From CADEDV01 sp964596345 (GTDB lineage Bacteria; Bacteroidota; Bacteroidia; Chitinophagales; Chitinophagaceae), in assembly GCA_964596345.1 (NCBI GenBank), contig CAZQSZ010000007.1, positions 186,001 to 250,000 of the forward strand: DNA of 64,000 nt, in the 5' to 3' direction. Positions 41,590 to 50,364 of this stretch are shown here, one piece after another. How positions within the stretch are numbered: the stretch's first letter is position 1; the number at the start of each line of letters is the position of its first letter. The notes beneath the pieces are model-generated. The model saw only the letters and a program-made list of their open reading frames with translations, was not told the DNA's origin and did no database searches. The position numbers and the translations under genes are program-made.

Positions 41590-44070
41590 ATGCAGAAAGC
41601 TCTCGTAAGTTTTTTCTTTTTATTAACCGGCCTTAATTCCTTTTCACAAAAGGTGTCTGGTTTAATCACTGATTCTGAGGGTAAGCCTGTTCCATTTGCT
41701 TCCGTTTTCATCAAAGGAACATCCAGGGGTACGAATGCCAATAGCGAGGGCAAATATTTTTTTGAACTGGAGCCCGGCCAGTATACGCTGGTCTGCCAGC
41801 ATGTGAATTTTAAAAAGGAGGAAAAGGTCGTCGTTTGCGGCAAGGATGATATTGAACTAAATTTCAAACTCAGCCAGCTGGAAGTAACCTTAGGGGAGGT
41901 GATCATTAAAAGCGGCGAGGACCCGGCTTATGAGATCATCCGCAACACGATTAAGAAAAGAACCTTTTACCAGGAGCAGCTGAATAGATTTCAATGCCAG
42001 GTATACACCAAAGGACAGTTGCGGGTACGTAATTATCCCAAACGGTTCTTTGGTAAAAAAGTGGATTTTGAAGACGGGGATACCAGCAAGCAAAAAATGC
42101 TTTATCTATCGGAAACCATCTCTAAATATTCAGTGAATAAACCCGCTAAGGAAAAGGTGGAAGTCATCTCTTCAAAAGTCAGCGGGCAGAGCGATGGGTA
42201 TGGGTTGAGTGCTCCACAGTTCTTCTCTTTTTATGATAACAATATTTTTATCGGCAATAATCTCAATCCCCGTGGATTTATTTCGCCGGTCGCCGACAAT
42301 GCACTGAATTTCTACCGCTATAAATTTGAAGGTACTTTTTACGAGGATGGAAGAGAAGTAAGCAGGATCAGGGTTAGTCCCCGCCGTAAATTTGAGCCGC
42401 TATTTAGTGGTATCATCAATATCGTGGAAGATGAATGGAGAATACATTCTGTACAATTATTGCTGACCAAAGAATCACAGATGGAACTGATCGATTCTTT
42501 GCAGGTGGAACAATTGTACCGGCCGGTAACTAATGAAGTATGGGCCATTGGCAGCCAGGTCATTTATCCTGCGGCTAAAATATTAGGGTTTGATGTGTAT
42601 GGCAGTTTTGTGAATATTTATTCGGATTTCATCGTTGATCCAACCTTTGACAAAAAATATTTCACCAGTACCGTTCTTAAATACACCGACAGCTCCAATA
42701 AAAAAACAGCTGATTACTGGGAAGAAGCCAGGCCCATTCCTTTACAGGCGGATGAAGTATTTGATTACCGGAGAAAAGACAGCCTGGAGCAATTGCGCAG
42801 AGATCCCGGCTATCTTGATTCATTAGAAAGGATCAGGAACAAACTGAATATTTTCGGTGCATTGTTTTTTGAACAAACATATCTTGCCGAAAGCAAACGA
42901 ACATCTTTCAGTTTTCGCCCTATTACAGAACAGGTCAGTTTTAACCCGGCGGAAGGGTGGGTGATCAATACCGGTGCCACCTGGACCAAACGGATCGACA
43001 GTAATGCCTACAGCCGGAAGAGTATTTCCATAGCACCCAACCTTCGTTACGGGTTTACCAATAAACATTTCAATGCGCATCTTACCGTTACATACAATTT
43101 TGGAAACAAGAATGCATCTTCTTTAGCCTTGTCGGGTGGCAAACGGATTTTCCAGTTCAATAATTACAGCCCCATAGGCCCGAGGGGAAATTCATTGTCC
43201 TGCCTGCTGGGAGAGAATAACCGGATGAAAACCTACGAAGCCATTTATTTCCGTGGTAGTTATAATGAAGGTATCGGTAATGGATTTGCCTGGACGGTGG
43301 CTTTCCAGTACCAGGACAGGATGCCATTGGAAAACAAAACGGATTATACCTGGCGGGATCGTAAGAACGTGGAATACACTCCCAACTATCCCAATGAGCT
43401 GGTGTCACAAAACATCACCCGGCACCAGGTGTTTTTAGCATTAGCAAGATTGACCTGGCAACCTGGTACCCGTTATATTGAATTACCTGACCGTAAGATC
43501 AATATAGGGTCGAAGTACCCGGTGTTCACCTGGCAGTATATCCGCAGCATTGATAATTTCCTCGGCAGTGATGGTGATTTCAGCAAATGGGCTTTCCGCA
43601 TAAAAGATGATATTAATTTAAAACTGGCGGGACGTTTCAGTTACCGGTTAGGTATTGGTGGGTTTTTGGATACTAAACGAATTCAATTACCCGACTACCA
43701 GCATTTCAATGGTAACCTTTCCACCTTTGCTACTGAATTCCTGAACAGTTTCCAGTTGTTGCCATTGTACAGGTTCAGTAATATTTCAAACTTTTATTCA
43801 CTGGCGCATATTGAGCATAATTTCGCCGGCTTTCTTACTAATAAGATACCCGGTATCCGGAAACTGAATCTTTATTTGGTTGTCGGTGCCAATGGTTTCT
43901 ATATTGATAAGAATACGAACTATTACGAAGCTTTTGCCGGCTTTGATAATATCTTCAAGCAGTTCAGGATCGATTTTGTACATGGCTTCCTCGATGGCAA
44001 GACTTATAAAAGTGCATTCCGGATTGGTTTCCGCCGCTCCCTGCGCCCAAGAGGAGATGACTGGCCATAA
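41590..44070 (+). CDS. DUF5686 outer-membrane protein with carboxypeptidase-like regulatory domain
   Basis: 826 aa from the ATG at 41590. A TTG 42 bp upstream gives a longer frame but would place residues before a clear signal peptide (MQKALVSFFFLLTGLNSFSQ). A carboxypeptidase-regulatory-like domain (GLITDSEGKPVPFASVFIKG near 24-43) precedes the DUF5686 region (IIRNTIKKRTFYQEQLNRFQ) and a beta-barrel-like C-terminus ending RRSLRPRGDDWP. Location: outer membrane; function unknown. Confidence 0.88.
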   Translation: MQKALVSFFFLLTGLNSFSQKVSGLITDSEGKPVPFASVFIKGTSRGTNANSEGKYFFELEPGQYTLVCQHVNFKKEEKVVVCGKDDIELNFKLSQLEVTLGEVIIKSGEDPAYEIIRNTIKKRTFYQEQLNRFQCQVYTKGQLRVRNYPKRFFGKKVDFEDGDTSKQKMLYLSETISKYSVNKPAKEKVEVISSKVSGQSDGYGLSAPQFFSFYDNNIFIGNNLNPRGFISPVADNALNFYRYKFEGTFYEDGREVSRIRVSPRRKFEPLFSGIINIVEDEWRIHSVQLLLTKESQMELIDSLQVEQLYRPVTNEVWAIGSQVIYPAAKILGFDVYGSFVNIYSDFIVDPTFDKKYFTSTVLKYTDSSNKKTADYWEEARPIPLQADEVFDYRRKDSLEQLRRDPGYLDSLERIRNKLNIFGALFFEQTYLAESKRTSFSFRPITEQVSFNPAEGWVINTGATWTKRIDSNAYSRKSISIAPNLRYGFTNKHFNAHLTVTYNFGNKNASSLALSGGKRIFQFNNYSPIGPRGNSLSCLLGENNRMKTYEAIYFRGSYNEGIGNGFAWTVAFQYQDRMPLENKTDYTWRDRKNVEYTPNYPNELVSQNITRHQVFLALARLTWQPGTRYIELPDRKINIGSKYPVFTWQYIRSIDNFLGSDGDFSKWAFRIKDDINLKLAGRFSYRLGIGGFLDTKRIQLPDYQHFNGNLSTFATEFLNSFQLLPLYRFSNISNFYSLAHIEHNFAGFLTNKIPGIRKLNLYLVVGANGFYIDKNTNYYEAFAGFDNIFKQFRIDFVHGFLDGKTYKSAFRIGFRRSLRPRGDDWP

Positions 44071-44145
44071 CAGAACTCTGTTATACGTTCAGGAGGCTAT
44101 GAGTAAACGCTTTTTCAACCCCTTTTCACTTTTCCTCTCTTAGCT

Positions 44146-44153
44146 TATCTTTG
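44146..44153 (+). promoter_or_regulatory. candidate -7 box (TATCTTTG) upstream of trhO
   Basis: An exact TAnnTTTG match 65 bp before the ATG at 44218, in the spacer after the DUF5686 gene. No -33 TTG box is evident. Confidence 0.35.
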
Positions 44154-44217
44154 CCCCGCTTTAAGAATTTTGCTCAACCTGCAATTGAGGTTCTTTAGCT
44201 GAACTAAAATTCAAAAC

Positions 44218-45258
44218 ATGGCACAATTACACAACCGCATCTCCCGCCGGGAGCTGAAGGGACGTATTCAGCAAGACCCGACCCCAAGGACAACCATTTC
44301 CTTCTATTGTTATTTTAAGATCGCAGAACCTGCTGTATTCCGCAACCAGTTGTATAAAGATCTGAAAGAAATGGGCCTGCTCGGCCGTATTTATATTGCC
44401 GAAGAAGGTATCAATGCACAGGTAAGTATTCCAACCGCTAACCTGGAGGAGTTCAGGACTTATTTATATGCCATCGAACCGCTGAATGGATTACGGTTGA
44501 ATGTGGCGGTGGATGATGACGGTAAATCATTTTATGTGCTGGATATAAAAGTGAGAAAGAATATTGTGGCGGATGGGATCAGTGATCCATCGTTTGATAT
44601 GGCCAACCGGGGCAAGTATGTAAATGCGGAACAATTCAACCAACTGACCAATGACCCCGATACGGTCATCATTGATATGCGGAATCACTATGAATTTGAA
44701 GTGGGCCATTTTGAAAACGCCATCGAAGTGCCCAGTGATACCTTCCGGGAACAATTACCCATGGCCGTGGACATGATGAAAGCGGATAAGGACAAAAATA
44801 TCATCATGTATTGCACCGGTGGCATCCGCTGTGAAAAAGCATCAGCGTATATGCTGCATCAGGGATTTAAAAATGTATTTCACCTGGAAGGCGGCATCAT
44901 TCATTATACCAACCAGGTAAAAGAAAAAGGATTGGCCAATAAATTCCATGGGAAGAATTTTGTGTTTGATCAGCGATTGGGTGAACGTATCACGGAAGAG
45001 ATCATTGCCAAATGTCATCAATGCGGTAAGCCGGCCGATACACATGTGAACTGTGTGAATGATGCCTGCCACCTCTTATTTATTCAATGTGATGAATGCA
45101 AAGAAAAATTTGAGAACTGTTGCAGTAAAGAATGCCAGGATTTCATCCATTTACCGGAAGAAGAACAAAAGAAACTCCGTTCAGGTGTGGATAAGGGACG
45201 CAATGTCTTCAATAAATCAAAAGCTAAGTTGCAGGAAACGATCCGGAAAATACGTTAG
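44218..45258 (+). CDS. trhO: tRNA uridine(34) hydroxylase TrhO (rhodanese-related)
   Basis: 346 aa. An N-terminal acylphosphatase-like domain with GRIYIAEEGINAQVS precedes a rhodanese domain with the active cysteine C199 in MYCTGGIRCEKAS. The C-terminal region has a Cys-rich zinc motif (CHQCGKPADTHVNC, then CDECKEKFENCC). TrhO (YceA) hydroxylates wobble uridine. The ATG start fits the family. Confidence 0.93.
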   Translation: MAQLHNRISRRELKGRIQQDPTPRTTISFYCYFKIAEPAVFRNQLYKDLKEMGLLGRIYIAEEGINAQVSIPTANLEEFRTYLYAIEPLNGLRLNVAVDDDGKSFYVLDIKVRKNIVADGISDPSFDMANRGKYVNAEQFNQLTNDPDTVIIDMRNHYEFEVGHFENAIEVPSDTFREQLPMAVDMMKADKDKNIIMYCTGGIRCEKASAYMLHQGFKNVFHLEGGIIHYTNQVKEKGLANKFHGKNFVFDQRLGERITEEIIAKCHQCGKPADTHVNCVNDACHLLFIQCDECKEKFENCCSKECQDFIHLPEEEQKKLRSGVDKGRNVFNKSKAKLQETIRKIR

Positions 45259-45452
45259 TAAAACCCTTTCCCGCTGGTTACCAGCTTTCTATCCATAGCA
45301 GATATAAAATTTTGAATAGGTGAAATCCGGCCAAACCCATTTGTCGTATTTCTAGTTGTACCCGTTTTTCAGATCCGCCATCCTTTGAAACCACCCGTAT
45401 TAGTATCCGTATCCTGCTGAAGGCCTATTCACGAACCAAACCGTACCGTACT

Positions 45453-46835
45453 ATGAAAGAATTATTACAATTCTTCAGCAGCCTTTTTTTGTCAATCAGG
45501 TCCATCGGGGTAACTCCCGGCATGGATGAATACGAGAAACGCAAGCTTTCTGTATTCAATGTACTGAATGCAATGGGAATGTTGAATGGTATCATCATTC
45601 CCATTGCCGGTTTGTTCAATGATGACCAGTTACCGGCACTGGCCTGGGTGGTGGCTTGTTCGCCTGCTATCATCAGTTTTATTGTTTTGCTGGGTAATCA
45701 CCTGCGTCATTATGAAATGGCCAGGGTGTATTATTTTATTTTTTACCCGGTAATGACCAGCCTGGTATATGCAGCCAACCTGGACCTGGGTATCGAACTC
45801 TTCTTTGTTTTTTATGCCGTGCTGGCAGTTTTCCTGATGAAGAAAACGGTGAATGTTATTCTTGCGCTGGCTTTGTCGATGTCTTTATACTTTATTGTGT
45901 TTGTACTGACACAGCGGTATGAATATAAGTTAGTCACTGCCAATTATGGATTTTACATTTTTAACCAGGCTCTGGCCATCATTTTTATTTTTGTCAGCCT
46001 TTATATGTTCAAAAAAGAAAACAATGGTTACCAGTTTCGTTTATTGAGAAGAAACAGTGAACTGGAAGAGAGTAAGCAGGCGATCGAGGTCCAAAAAAGA
46101 GAAATTGAATTCAAGGCCCGGCAATTAGAAAAGCAAACGGCTGAGCTGAAGGAACTGGATAGTTTAAAAAATAAGCTCTTTTCTGTTATTGCCCACGACC
46201 TGAAGACACCGATGTATGCATTGCGCAATATGTTCCGTAATGCACAGAAATATGATATCCCCGGCAACGAGCTCAAACTGATGATACCTGATGTGGTCAC
46301 CGACCTGAATTATACCACCGGACTGATGGAAAACCTGCTGCAATGGGCCAAGAGCCAGATGCAGGCAGATGCTATGAAGCCACAGATGCTGGATGTAGCG
46401 CAATTAATTAAAGAAGTGATGCAGTTATTGCGGTTGCAGGCTGATTCAAAAAAAGTGTACCTGGAAATGAAGATCGAATCGCCGGTATATATTTATGCCG
46501 ACAAAGACATGGTGAATCTTGTACTAAGAAATCTTTTATCCAATGCCATTAAGTTTACGCCGGAAGAAGGGCATATCTATATCGGGGCCAACCCGGCTGA
46601 TTCATTTGTAGAAGTGTTTGTGGAAGATACCGGCACCGGTATGAATGAAGAGACCCTGCAAAAAATTAACGCTAATAATTATTTTACCAGTAAGGGTACG
46701 GCTAATGAGGCCGGTACCGGTCTCGGTCTGATGCTCTGCAAAGAATTTCTTGCGAAGAACGGGGGAAAGATGTTTGTGGAAAGTGAACCCGGCAAAGGCA
46801 GTGTATTCTCTTTTACCTTACCGGGTATGAATTGA
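45453..46835 (+). CDS. sensor histidine kinase with multi-helix membrane domain
   Basis: 460 aa. About six transmembrane helices (roughly 40-55, 63-81, 92-107, 115-130, 133-153 and 167-186) lead into a coiled coil (about 200-240). The HisKA box has phospho-acceptor H248 in SVIAHDLKTP, followed by N-box NLLSNAIKFTPE, G1 EDTGTGM and G2 GTGLGLMLCKEF. No response regulator is adjacent, so it is an orphan kinase. The signal is unknown. Confidence 0.9.
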   Translation: MKELLQFFSSLFLSIRSIGVTPGMDEYEKRKLSVFNVLNAMGMLNGIIIPIAGLFNDDQLPALAWVVACSPAIISFIVLLGNHLRHYEMARVYYFIFYPVMTSLVYAANLDLGIELFFVFYAVLAVFLMKKTVNVILALALSMSLYFIVFVLTQRYEYKLVTANYGFYIFNQALAIIFIFVSLYMFKKENNGYQFRLLRRNSELEESKQAIEVQKREIEFKARQLEKQTAELKELDSLKNKLFSVIAHDLKTPMYALRNMFRNAQKYDIPGNELKLMIPDVVTDLNYTTGLMENLLQWAKSQMQADAMKPQMLDVAQLIKEVMQLLRLQADSKKVYLEMKIESPVYIYADKDMVNLVLRNLLSNAIKFTPEEGHIYIGANPADSFVEVFVEDTGTGMNEETLQKINANNYFTSKGTANEAGTGLGLMLCKEFLAKNGGKMFVESEPGKGSVFSFTLPGMN

Positions 46836-46842
46836 TACTCGC

Positions 46843-47955
46843 CTAATCGTTGATCCATTTGATACAAACCGGCTTGCTGACCTTAATTCTTTTTCCGGTA
46901 TCAGTCAGCAGACCCGTTGCATGATCAATGCTGAATACAACGATCTCATCGCTGTTTTGGTTAGCCACCAGAAAAAAATTACCTGAGGGATCGAAATTGA
47001 AATTACGGGGCGTTTTTCCCAATACGGGCTGGTGACCCGCAAGCCGTAACATACCTGTCGTTTCATTAACCGAGAAAATTGCGATGGTATTCGATTCACC
47101 ACGGTTGCTGGCGTATAAAAATTTACCATCCGGCGATACATGAATATCGGCACTGCCAATTACGCCATTGAAATCGCCGGGAAGGGCAGAGATGTTCTGG
47201 ATCAGGGTAAGCGTTCCTTTGTAATAACTGTAGGCGGAAATACTGCCGGTCAGTTCCTCCATGAGGTAAGCAAATTTGCCGGAGGGAGTAAAATCAAAAT
47301 GCCGGGGGCCTGCACCTGCTTCCACCATTTGAAAAGGAATTTTTGCCGGGGCCACTTTCCCATTCTTTGCATTGAAGGAATAGATCATCAGTTTATCAAT
47401 ACCAAGATCGGGAACAAACAAATATTTATTGTCTTTACTTAATACGGTGGCATGCACATGCGGGGCCTGCTGCCTGTCAGCATTAACACTGTAACCTTCA
47501 TGCTGAATACTGGTGACGGCAGAATCTAATGCACCATTTTTATTGATCCTGTTAACAGAAAAATTACCACTGCTGTAATTGCCTGTTAACAGCCATTTTC
47601 CATTATTGCTGACGGTAACATAGCAGGGATGATTTCCTTTGGAAGGCTGTTGGTTTACAAAGGAAAGTTTACAGGTTGTTTTATCAAAGCTGTATGAACT
47701 GATATGCCCCGGGGCATCTTCATTCACTGCAAACACAAATTTTTGGTCCGGGGAAATAGCCAGGTAAGAAGGATTGGAAGATTTGATGCTGCTTTCCAAA
47801 ATGCTTTCACCGGTCGCTGTATTGAATTTATATACATAGATGCCTTCACTGCTGCCGGAAGTATACGTACCGACGAGCAGATGAGCTTCTTTAGTTTGTG
47901 AAAAAGAGATAGAGGATACCAGTATTACTGTAACAAGGAGTTGGAATTTTTTCAT
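46843..47955 (-). CDS. lactonase family seven-bladed beta-propeller protein (Pgl-like)
   Basis: 370 aa with a signal peptide (about 1-19), so extracytoplasmic. Repeated propeller blades have motifs SYLAISPDQKFVFAVNE, HPCYVTVSNNGKWLLTGNY and GSADIHVSPDGKFLYASNRG. This matches the 6-phosphogluconolactonase-like lactonase family, but secretion suggests another lactone or carbohydrate substrate. Converges with the kinase gene (7-bp gap). Confidence 0.88.
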   Translation of the reverse strand: MKKFQLLVTVILVSSISFSQTKEAHLLVGTYTSGSSEGIYVYKFNTATGESILESSIKSSNPSYLAISPDQKFVFAVNEDAPGHISSYSFDKTTCKLSFVNQQPSKGNHPCYVTVSNNGKWLLTGNYSSGNFSVNRINKNGALDSAVTSIQHEGYSVNADRQQAPHVHATVLSKDNKYLFVPDLGIDKLMIYSFNAKNGKVAPAKIPFQMVEAGAGPRHFDFTPSGKFAYLMEELTGSISAYSYYKGTLTLIQNISALPGDFNGVIGSADIHVSPDGKFLYASNRGESNTIAIFSVNETTGMLRLAGHQPVLGKTPRNFNFDPSGNFFLVANQNSDEIVVFSIDHATGLLTDTGKRIKVSKPVCIKWIND

Positions 47956-47998
47956 GCCTCAAATTACAAACTTGTCACTTAACCGGGTTGGTAATTAT

Positions 47999-48814
47999 TT
48001 ATATCAATGGATGACCCAGCAGGGCCTGCCAGTACAGCAGCAAAACAAATAAAACATAAACTATACTGCTGAGCATGATCTGCATTTTAGTTCTTGCCAA
48101 ATAATATCCGGCGAGGGGCAGTACCTGTAATGCATGCATCCCTGTGAAATGGGCCACCCGGAGATCGCCATATAAGGTACTCCAGTTTAAAACCGGTAAA
48201 CCATCTTCACCATCGGGGCCTCCAACAGAATGGGCTAATTGTGCCGCCATCTGCCCGCCTTCAAAAGCAAAGATGACAAAGAGCAATAATCCAAGCCTGA
48301 TGCCCCATATATAACCTGGCGGCAGCATGATGGGAAATTCTTTTTGTTTAAAGAACAGGTAAGTGATGTAAGCCGTCCACACCGTGAAAATAAGGATGGC
48401 AACACCCATGATATTGAAAAGTATACCGTCCAACGATGTGCTGATATTGAAATGGGAAGTAACAGCTCTTGTCGCCTGCCCATTAATGATCACTAACTCC
48501 ACCAGCATGGTGATCACGGTCACTATACTATACCTTCTTACTTGTTTTTGATTCGTAAGATACACCAGGTACCAGGCCATGGTCCAGCAAACAATACCAA
48601 TCGATAAAAAAAACTTGGTGGGTTTGATCCAGCGGTTGATACCCATGATCTCAACGGTATCCAATTGCGAAAGAAGGATCGTTACGATGGTTCCGCAAAA
48701 ATTGAACAACCCGAAATAGTACAGGATCGCATTGCGGCTTTTTAACCGGATGAAGAAGGAGGCTACAATGCCGGTGTTTTCTTTGGTATGAATGATTTTT
48801 TCAGCCACGATCAA
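47999..48814 (-). CDS. polytopic membrane protein, unknown function
   Basis: 271 aa with about seven hydrophobic helices. Landmarks are YFGLFNFCGTIVTILLSQLD, NGQATRAVTSHFN and HFTGMHALQVLPLAGYYL. Its start overlaps the stop of the upstream ABA4-like gene by 4 bp, so the pair is translationally coupled. I do not recognise the family. Confidence 0.75.
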   Translation of the reverse strand: MIVAEKIIHTKENTGIVASFFIRLKSRNAILYYFGLFNFCGTIVTILLSQLDTVEIMGINRWIKPTKFFLSIGIVCWTMAWYLVYLTNQKQVRRYSIVTVITMLVELVIINGQATRAVTSHFNISTSLDGILFNIMGVAILIFTVWTAYITYLFFKQKEFPIMLPPGYIWGIRLGLLLFVIFAFEGGQMAAQLAHSVGGPDGEDGLPVLNWSTLYGDLRVAHFTGMHALQVLPLAGYYLARTKMQIMLSSIVYVLFVLLLYWQALLGHPLI

Positions 48815-49248
48815 TAATTTTCAGCAAAGTAGTTTCTTGTTTTGATGGTCCTGACCAGCAGGTATACAAGTAAACCCACCGGCCCGAGCATAAAAGTGAG
48901 CAGGAGGCAGGGCAGCAATATCCAGTGACTGATGCCATATTTCATCGCATTTCTTTTGATCCAGGTACCTGTCAGCAGATCAAAAGCCAAATAATGTACC
49001 CAGCCTGCGGTAACCAATGCTTTATCGGCAAATAAATTCATCACTCCGTCCAATGAACCGAAGTCGCCCATATTGGAAAAGCTGAAATGCGAAAAGATCA
49101 GCCAGGCATATACGATGGCTAGCAAAGTAATGATGATGCCGATTAAAAGCTTATCCGTATTAAACCAGAAAGGGCTGAGAAAAAGAAGCAGTAACCAGCC
49201 GGTCATAGCAATACTGCTGCAATATTGAAAAATAGCTTCAGGAGTCAT
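48811..49248 (-). CDS. ABA4-like family membrane protein
   Basis: 145 aa with about four helices and the ABA4-like motif FADKALVTAGWVHYLAFDLLT-type segment (here split: DKALVTAGWVHYLAFDLL) and SHWILLPCLLLTFMLGPVGLL. Plant ABA4 works in neoxanthin formation; in bacteria the role is unknown. Overlaps the downstream gene by 4 bp. Confidence 0.85.
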   Translation of the reverse strand: MTPEAIFQYCSSIAMTGWLLLLFLSPFWFNTDKLLIGIIITLLAIVYAWLIFSHFSFSNMGDFGSLDGVMNLFADKALVTAGWVHYLAFDLLTGTWIKRNAMKYGISHWILLPCLLLTFMLGPVGLLVYLLVRTIKTRNYFAENY

Positions 49249-49283
49249 GAGGATTTATTTCTCCTAAGCTAAGCAGAATGTAC

Positions 49284-50213
49284 TTATGCGGAAAGTTTTT
49301 TGAGGCATTCGTTGATGCGGCGGATAGTTTCTTCATCCTCCAGTTTTTCGGGCACAAAACTTTTGCCGGTTACTTTTTCGTACAGCTCAATATAACGTTG
49401 CGAGATCGTATTCACCCATTCATCACTCATCAGCGGAACGGTTTGTCCTTCCTTGCCCATAAAATTGTTAGCGATCAGCCATTCCCTGACAAATTCTTTG
49501 CTCAATTGTTTTTGCCGTTCGCCGGTAGCTTGTCTTTCTTCAAAACCATCCGCATAAAAATAACGGGAAGAATCAGGGGTATGAATCTCGTCCATCAGGT
49601 AAATCGTATCACCGATCTTGCCAAACTCATACTTGGTATCCACCAGTATCAATCCCTGTTTAGCGGCAATTTCTTTTCCCCGGGCAAATAACCGCAGGGT
49701 ATAATCTTCCAGTATTTTCCAGTCTTCTGCACTGGCCAGGCCTTGTGCAATGATCTCTTCTTTACTGATATCCTCATCATGTCCTTTGGATGCCTTGGTG
49801 CTGGGGGTGATGACCGGGTGGGGGAAATAGTCATTTTCTTTCAACCCTTCGGGCAGGGGCACGCCGCAAAGGGTTCTTTTGCCGGATGCATAAGTGCGCC
49901 AGGCATGCCCGGTCAGGTTGCCGCGGACCACCATTTCTATTTTGAAAGGCTGGCATCTTTTGCCGATGGAAACGTTGGGGGCCGGTACTTCTGCCAGCCA
50001 GTTGGGGCAAATATCACGGGTGGATGCCAGCATCCAGGCGGCGATTTGGTTCAGCACCTGCCCTTTAAAAGGGATGGGGCGGGGCAGGATGACATCAAAA
50101 GCCGAGATCCTGTCCGAAGCGACCATCACCAGCCAATCATTGCCAATACTGTAAACATCCCGTACTTTGCCGCTGTAAAACCCGGTCTGGCCGGGAAAAG
50201 AAAATGAAGCCAT
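49284..50213 (-). CDS. purC: phosphoribosylaminoimidazole-succinocarboxamide synthase
   Basis: SAICAR synthetase of purine synthesis, 309 aa. Signatures: GKVRDVYSIGNDWLVMVASD near 15-34, FPHPVITPSTKASKGHDED near 129-147 and LVDTKYEFGKIGDTIYLMDE. The N-terminal lysine and nucleotide residues are present. A stand-alone pur gene, divergent from a TonB receptor. Confidence 0.95.
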   Translation of the reverse strand: MASFSFPGQTGFYSGKVRDVYSIGNDWLVMVASDRISAFDVILPRPIPFKGQVLNQIAAWMLASTRDICPNWLAEVPAPNVSIGKRCQPFKIEMVVRGNLTGHAWRTYASGKRTLCGVPLPEGLKENDYFPHPVITPSTKASKGHDEDISKEEIIAQGLASAEDWKILEDYTLRLFARGKEIAAKQGLILVDTKYEFGKIGDTIYLMDEIHTPDSSRYFYADGFEERQATGERQKQLSKEFVREWLIANNFMGKEGQTVPLMSDEWVNTISQRYIELYEKVTGKSFVPEKLEDEETIRRINECLKKLSA

Positions 50214-50364
50214 AACCGAAAGTAATAAGGGTTCAAAAATAAGCCAGCTAATGACCCTTCCAAGATTTCAACAAATTATCCCTTTCTCCCTAAAAATTAA
50301 ATTTTTAGATAAAAATTACAATGCTTATTTTTCCGTCAAATTCCAAAATTAAAACTGCCAATTT

